The notes under the pieces were generated by a model, which saw only the letters and a list, made by a program, of their open reading frames with translations, was not told where the DNA came from and did not search any database. A program made the translations under genes and the position numbers. From Spirochaetota bacterium (GTDB lineage: Bacteria; Spirochaetota; Spirochaetia; Treponematales; UBA12059), in assembly GCA_022709445.1 (NCBI GenBank), contig JAKLIU010000057.1, positions 1-9,573 of the forward strand: a stretch of DNA of 9,573 nucleotides. The letters run 5' to 3'. Positions 6,501 through 9,573 of the stretch are shown piece after piece; the first letter of the stretch is position 1; each line of letters begins with the position of its first letter.

Positions 6501-6529
6501 ACTGTACTTGATGCCCTGAAGGGCGGCAA
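6501..6529 (-). promoter_or_regulatory. Predicted promoter of the protease-lipoprotein-exported protein operon
   Basis: Minus strand TTGCCG (6524-6529), 17-base spacer, TACAGT (6501-6506): 4 of 6 matches in each box at ideal spacing. Predicted start is near 6494, about 39 bases before the ATG at 6455. Two direct copies of TCACCCG (minus strand; plus-strand 6495-6501 and 6483-6489), 12 bases apart, overlap the -10 edge and start region and could bind a regulator. Confidence 0.4.
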
Positions 6530-6536
6530 GCCCGCC
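6513..6536. repeat. Two overlapping inverted repeats in the divergent intergenic region
   Basis: GCCC-tgaa-GGGC (6513-6524) and GGCGG-caagc-CCGCC (6522-6536) share bases, so only one hairpin can form at a time. They cover the spacer and -35 box of the predicted minus-strand promoter and would lie upstream of the thiF-like gene on the plus strand. No T-run follows. The rest of the 116-base divergent gap (6456-6571) shows no thiamine riboswitch signature. Confidence 0.35.
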
Positions 6537-6571
6537 TTACCCGAACCCGGACGGCATGGTAGGATCGCGCC

Positions 6572-7183
6572 ATGGACGGAACGGTGGACAGGGAGAGCCT
6601 GAGGGCCCGGCTGCGCGACGCGCGGGTGGGCATCGCGGGGGCCGGCGGGCTCGGCTCCAACTGCGCTGCGGCCCTCGCGCGCTCCGGGGTGGGCACGCTG
6701 GTCGTGGCGGATTTCGACACGGTGAGCGAGGGCAACCTGGACAGGCAGTTCTACTTCCTGGACCAGGTGGGTCGGCCCAAGGTGGAGGCCCTGGCCGAGA
6801 ACCTGGCGCGCATCGACCCGACGGTCAGCGTGCTGCCCGTCATCGCCCGGCTGGACGCGGACCTCGCTGTGGAGCTGTACTCCGGCTGCGACCTGGTGAT
6901 CGAGGCCTTCGACGACGCCGGGGCAAAGGCCATGCTCATCGAGGCGATGGGCACCCGCCTGCCCGCGATTCCGCTGGTGGCCGCCTCCGGTCTGGCCGGC
7001 TGGGGGGCTTCCGGTGAGATGCGCGTGCGGCGGCTGGGCAACCTGGTCCTGGTGGGCGACGAGTCGCGGGAGGCCTGCGGGAACCTGCCGCCCATGGCGC
7101 CGCGGGTCGGGATCGCCGCGGCCATGCAGGCCAACGAGGCCCTGGCCATACTGCTGGGTCCCATGGACGGAGGGCAGGCATGA
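6572..7183 (+). CDS. thiF: ThiF-family sulfur-carrier adenylyltransferase
   Basis: 203 residues, the short ThiF type (about 200 aa) rather than the longer MoeB/ThiF with zinc cysteines. Such enzymes use ATP to adenylate the C-terminal glycine of a ThiS-like carrier so it can receive sulfur. Seen: nucleotide loop GAGGLGSN (23-30), ADFDTVSEGNLDRQ (46-59) with the D, N, R and Q residues typical of E1-like enzymes, K70, and EAFDDAGAK (111-119) at the end of the Rossmann fold. There is no CxxC zinc motif; C169 in the EACGNLPPMAP loop is the best candidate for a reactive Cys, but that is inference. The ATG at 6572 follows AGGA at 6561-6564 with seven-base spacing. Its stop overlaps the thiS-like start as ATGA, which strongly supports the pair. 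No thiG, thiH or other thiamine gene is present, so the pathway served is open. Confidence 0.88.
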   Translation: MDGTVDRESLRARLRDARVGIAGAGGLGSNCAAALARSGVGTLVVADFDTVSEGNLDRQFYFLDQVGRPKVEALAENLARIDPTVSVLPVIARLDADLAVELYSGCDLVIEAFDDAGAKAMLIEAMGTRLPAIPLVAASGLAGWGASGEMRVRRLGNLVLVGDESREACGNLPPMAPRVGIAAAMQANEALAILLGPMDGGQA

Positions 7184-7383
7184 CCATCACGCTCAACGGC
7201 GAGAGCGCCGAACTTGCCGGCCGGGAGGCCGCCGTGCGCGCGGTGCTGGCCTCAAAGGGCTGGAGCTTCCCGCTCATCATCGTGAAGGTGAACGGGAACC
7301 TGGTGCGGCGCGAGGACTGGGACGCGTTCACCGTGCGCGACGGCGACTCGATGGAGGCCATCCACCTGGTCTCGGGCGGCTGA
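7180..7383 (+). CDS. thiS: ThiS-like sulfur carrier protein
   Basis: 67 residues with the beta-grasp pattern of ThiS: an opening MTITLNGE strand, VKVNGNLVRREDW in the middle, RDGDSMEAIHLVSGG at the end. The protein terminates exactly at the required Gly-Gly, whose last carboxylate is adenylated and then thiocarboxylated to carry sulfur. The VNG-V-R--W and DGD--E--H-V-GG spacing is that of ThiS more than of MoaD. It is translated through an ATGA overlap with the adenylyltransferase gene, and its stop is 11 bases from the stop of the convergent GAF gene. The likely role is sulfur donor for the thiazole ring of thiamine. A role in a dithiolene cofactor is the alternative, given the AOR gene in the same window. 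Confidence 0.88.
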   Translation: MTITLNGESAELAGREAAVRAVLASKGWSFPLIIVKVNGNLVRREDWDAFTVRDGDSMEAIHLVSGG

Positions 7384-7400
7384 CCCCGGCCGGCTCAGCC
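7378..7400. repeat. Inverted repeat containing both stop codons of convergent genes
   Basis: GGCTGA (7378-7383) and TCAGCC (7395-7400) are perfect complements around an 11-base centre that itself contains the palindrome CCGGCCGG (7386-7393). Each arm holds the TGA stop of one of the two convergent genes. No T-run follows on either strand, so any termination role would be as a bidirectional pause or end-protecting hairpin. Confidence 0.4.
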
Positions 7401-8408
7401 CAGCAGGAAGCGCGAGAAGAGCTCGGTCCTGCCTATCGCCGTGGCTATGTGCGGGCAGATGGCGTTCAGTGCGAATTCGTCCTCCCGGGTGATGGGTTCG
7501 TCCGGCGAGTAGGACTGGACGATCACCATGCCGATGATCCGCCCCTGCAGGACCAGCGGCGCGCCGAGCCAGAACGCCGGCACGGGCCCGCCCGCGAGCC
7601 TGGCATCGGGCGGCAGGGGAGTCCGCCCGTCCTCGAAGATGAACGAACGCCCGTGGCGCGTGTAGATCCAGCCCGAGAGCCCGTCTTCCAGGGGCCAGCT
7701 GGTCACCGGACCGGTCCAGTGCTCGTCGCGCCCGTACTCGGAGCGGAACACGCCCGCGGACTCGTCCACCCGCGCGAAAACCAGGTTCCTGGCCGAGGCC
7801 GGGATCACGCCGGCCACCACCTCGTGTATCCTCCGGTACAGCTCCTCGGCGTCGACGGTCTCCTCCACCAGGGCGGCTATCCGGTAGGCGGCCAGCTCCC
7901 GCTCCAGGGTGGCCCGCTGTATCGCCAGCGACAGCCCGTCCGCGGCGAACGACAGGAAGGCCAGGTCTCCGTCCGAGTAGGACGTCCCCGGGGCGTAGGT
8001 CTGCACCGCCAGCACGCCGGACACCCGGCCCGCGCGGTTGCGCAGCGGGACGCCCAGGTAGTCCGACGGCATGCCCCCGACCAGCTCGACCCCTCCCGGG
8101 AACGAACCTCCGGGACCCAGGTGGAACGCCTCCCCCGTGTCCAGGATGTGCCCGGACAGCCCGCGCTTGGGATAGAGTTCCAGGGGGCTCTCCGGTTCGA
8201 CCTCGTCGACGAAGTACGGGAACCTGAGTCCCTCGCCCTCGCGCACGCAGACGTACATGTTTTCGGCGTGCATCCTGCCGCGCAGTATCCCGTGGCAGCC
8301 GAGGAACACGCGGGGAAGGTCGAGCGGTGAATTGATCAGCGACGCGAGCCTGCCGTGGTCGTCCGCGGCCGTCCCGCTCCCGGGGGACCCGGCTCCGGGT
8401 TCAGGCAC
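7395..8408 (-). CDS. Tandem GAF-domain protein without an output domain
   Basis: 337 residues, cytoplasmic (no signal or membrane segment). GAF-1 spans about 25-165 (MHAENMYVCVREGEGLRF, RGLSGHILDTGEAFHL, YLGVPLRNRAGRVSGVLAVQ). A helical linker follows, then GAF-2 at about 185-330 (DGLSGWIYTRHGRSFIF, FWLGAPLVLQGRIIGMVIVQ). GAF domains bind small ligands or sense redox and pass a signal, normally to a kinase, GGDEF or other effector, but here the chain ends six residues after the second GAF. The start is taken as GTG at 8408, overlapping the OsmC stop by eight bases; I see no better downstream start before the first GAF, and the first 25 residues are Gly/Pro-rich with no clear fold. It is the last gene of the minus-strand group. 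It could act in trans as a sensor subunit for a partner such as the GAF protein upstream. The ligand is unknown. Confidence 0.85.
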   Translation of the reverse strand: MPEPGAGSPGSGTAADDHGRLASLINSPLDLPRVFLGCHGILRGRMHAENMYVCVREGEGLRFPYFVDEVEPESPLELYPKRGLSGHILDTGEAFHLGPGGSFPGGVELVGGMPSDYLGVPLRNRAGRVSGVLAVQTYAPGTSYSDGDLAFLSFAADGLSLAIQRATLERELAAYRIAALVEETVDAEELYRRIHEVVAGVIPASARNLVFARVDESAGVFRSEYGRDEHWTGPVTSWPLEDGLSGWIYTRHGRSFIFEDGRTPLPPDARLAGGPVPAFWLGAPLVLQGRIIGMVIVQSYSPDEPITREDEFALNAICPHIATAIGRTELFSRFLLG

Positions 8409-8805
8409 GCGCGTAGGTCTCGAGCACTTCCACCCTGTCGCCCAGGGTGACGCGCACGGGGCAGGTCCGGCCGGCCGCCTCGATCTTCCGCAGGTCCAGG
8501 TCGCTGCAGTCGCTGTCGATGCGGTACGCCACGGTGATCCTCTCTATGCGCCTGGGACCGGCGGCCATGTCCTTGCGGAGCTCGAAGGATATGCCGCGGA
8601 CCGGTATGCCCTTGCCTTCGGCGAACATGGCCATGATCAGGGAGCCGCAGGCCCCGAGCGACGTGGCGCACAGGTCCGTCGGGGAGAAGCTCGACCCGTC
8701 CCCGCCGTTGTCCTTGGGGGCGGTCACGAGCAGCGTCGCGCCGGATTCGTGGGTGAGGCGGATGGATGTGGGGCTCAGGGTCGTCCCCGTCATGGTCACG
8801 GACAT
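8401..8805 (-). CDS. OsmC/YhfA-family thiol peroxidase-like protein
   Basis: 134 residues. Characteristic OsmC-superfamily elements: FSPTDLCATSLGACG (40-54) with the first catalytic Cys C53, and AGRTCPV (111-117) with the second, C115. The pair reduces organic hydroperoxides in studied members. The length matches the short OsmC/YhfA type; the Ohr-type PEQLFAAGYAAC motif is absent. Additional cysteines C46 and C100 are not part of the family signature that I recall. Start at ATG 8805 is supported by GGAGGAG ending six bases upstream. It sits 37 bases after the GAF-CSSCKK gene and overlaps the tandem-GAF gene, so it is probably cotranscribed with both. This suggests a role in oxidative or thiol stress linked to GAF signalling. 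Substrate cannot be told from sequence; many OsmC-like proteins are not characterised. Confidence 0.9.
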   Translation of the reverse strand: MSVTMTGTTLSPTSIRLTHESGATLLVTAPKDNGGDGSSFSPTDLCATSLGACGSLIMAMFAEGKGIPVRGISFELRKDMAAGPRRIERITVAYRIDSDCSDLDLRKIEAAGRTCPVRVTLGDRVEVLETYARA

Positions 8806-8842
8806 GTCTGTCTCCTCCGGTATGCGTTCCCGGCGGCCGCCT

Positions 8843-9573
8843 TCAAACCGGTTCGGTCGAGCGCCGCTCGGGGGGAATCCCCATCTCGTCGTAGTACCTG
8901 TCCAGGCAGTCGGGGCAGAGGCCGTGGGTGAAGTCGGCCTCGGTCCTCGCGCTTATGTATTCCTCCACCTGGCTCCAGTACCCGGTGTCGTCGCGGACTT
9001 TCTTGCAGGACGAGCAGATGGGGATGAGGCCGCGCAGCCTGCGCACGTTTCGCAGCGCTTCTTCCAGCTCCCTGGTGCGCTCCTCCACCTTGCGTTCCAG
9101 TCCCTCGTACAGGTCGGCGTTCTCCAGCGCCACGGCCGCCTGGGAGGCGATGACCTCCACGATGCCCAGCCGCTGCGGCGGGAAGCTGTCCAGGACCAGG
9201 TCGTTGTGCAACTGCAGCACGCCTATGACCTTGCCCCGGTTCGCCAGCGGCACCAGGGCCTGGGAACCGCCGCCGGGACCGGGGCCGCAGGATGTCCTCA
9301 GGGACAGCGCGATATCCTCCAGCATGGCCGGGGTCTCCAGCCTGTTCCGCGCCTCGGGGGAAAAGCTTCCCCTGGCCTTGGCGAACCAGGAAGAGCCGTG
9401 CCGCAGCCACACGGCTCCGAAGCGCGCGCCGGTCAGTTCCATGGACAGGTCCAGGAGGCGCTCGATCAGCCGGGAGGCGTTCAGCTCGGCGACCAGCACG
9501 TACGATGCCTTGATGAGGGCCTCCGCGTCGACCGCGCGCAAGCCGCCCGCCCCGGAATTGCCCGGCGAGCTTT
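8843..9573 (-). CDS. GAF domain plus coiled coil plus CSSCKK metal-site tail (cut by right edge)
   Basis: 242 codons are visible, open to the window edge. A TTG at 9541 could start a 232-residue protein, but it lacks a ribosome site and the frame continues upstream, so I treat the gene as 5' partial. Numbering from that TTG: a GAF domain (about 15-145; LIKASYVLVAELNASRLIE, KVIGVLQLHND), a coiled coil (about 147-170, LERKVEERTRELEEALRNVR), then IPICSSCKKVRDDTGYW and HGLCPDCLDRYY, with C176, C179, C209 and C212 forming a probable zinc or redox site. This tail is widespread at the end of bacterial sensor and response-regulator proteins but poorly described. The Gly/Ser-rich stretch before an IKASYVL-type segment recalls the joint before the GAF of large Ser/Thr-kinase-AAA ATPase-GAF proteins, so a much longer protein is likely. 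No kinase or cyclase domain follows the GAF. Confidence 0.82.
   Translation of the reverse strand, partial: SSPGNSGAGGLRAVDAEALIKASYVLVAELNASRLIERLLDLSMELTGARFGAVWLRHGSSWFAKARGSFSPEARNRLETPAMLEDIALSLRTSCGPGPGGGSQALVPLANRGKVIGVLQLHNDLVLDSFPPQRLGIVEVIASQAAVALENADLYEGLERKVEERTRELEEALRNVRRLRGLIPICSSCKKVRDDTGYWSQVEEYISARTEADFTHGLCPDCLDRYYDEMGIPPERRSTEPV

Noticed and set aside
6456..6571. Possible TPP riboswitch ahead of the thiF/thiS pair
   Set aside because: No CTGAGA-type conserved core or second thi-box element is visible on the plus strand, and the available leader is too short.
6537..6572. Plus-strand promoter TTACCC-17-TAGGAT for the thiF-like gene, which would make it leaderless
   Set aside because: Only 3 and 4 matches to the consensus boxes, and the -10 overlaps the AGGA that works better as a ribosome site; too weak to annotate.
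4090..6735. Uninterrupted minus-strand frame upstream of the exported-protein gene, giving an apparent protein of over 1000 residues
   Set aside because: It overlaps the lipoprotein and protease genes out of frame, the extra residues are Arg/Gly/Pro-rich, and a signal peptide plus ATGA overlap place the true start at 4089.
7014..8330. Plus-strand open frame of about 438 codons across thiF, thiS and the tandem-GAF gene
   Set aside because: Crosses two confident plus-strand genes in another frame and runs antisense to a confident GAF protein; composition is typical of a shadow frame.
1..9573. Mobile elements, tRNA genes, CRISPR repeats or attachment sites
   Set aside because: No transposase or integrase motif, no regularly spaced repeats, and no tRNA-like cloverleaf noticed; composition and coding density look uniform across the window.

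Overview
This is a GC-rich, densely coded stretch of bacterial chromosome. I see no tRNA, rRNA, insertion sequence, phage gene or CRISPR array. Secretion signals, a lipoprotein and a C-terminal outer-membrane-barrel-like domain point to a two-membrane cell. An aldehyde:ferredoxin oxidoreductase (AOR family, tungsten enzyme) with a four-cluster ferredoxin points to anaerobic metabolism. Taxonomy cannot be settled by eye. The HisKA_2 kinase, GAF proteins, CSSCKK tail and trypsin/barrel protein together feel most like a high-GC spirochaete, with a deltaproteobacterial-type anaerobe as the alternative (low to moderate confidence).

Layout, left to right. (1) Positions 1-1423, minus strand: a 152-aa 16-cysteine ferredoxin followed, with a 4-base ATGA overlap, by the first 322 codons of an AOR-family protein that runs off the left edge. 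Both have strong Shine-Dalgarno sites, and a good promoter (TTGCGG-17-TATACT) lies upstream. (2) 1549-3432, minus: a membrane sensor kinase (double Cache, HAMP, HisKA_2, HATPase) with no response regulator nearby. (3) 3458-6529, minus: a well-bounded transcription unit with a predicted promoter at 6501-6529, a trypsin-like protease fused to a barrel-like C-terminus, a lipoprotein, a small exported protein overlapping the lipoprotein gene by ATGA, and a textbook intrinsic terminator at 3458-3494. The lipoprotein and the last protein look like distant tandem paralogues. (4) 6572-7383, plus: a ThiF-type adenylyltransferase and a ThiS-type sulfur carrier, again joined by ATGA, without other thiamine genes. 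(5) 7395-9573, minus: a GAF plus CSSCKK-tail protein cut by the right edge, an OsmC-type thiol peroxidase, and a tandem-GAF protein without an output domain, very probably cotranscribed.

How they may work together. Ferredoxin and AOR are very likely partner subunits moving electrons between an aldehyde/acid couple and low-potential carriers. The kinase just upstream could sense a small carboxylate or amino-acid-like ligand: its Cache domain keeps most of a known amino-acid-binding motif but appears to lack the amine-binding Asp. The three-gene envelope unit is the best candidate for something undescribed: a surface or periplasmic protease tethered by a barrel, with two related accessory proteins. 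ThiF/ThiS could serve thiamine synthesis or, more speculatively, the tungstopterin dithiolene of AOR. The right-hand GAF/OsmC group looks like signalling linked to redox or thiol stress.
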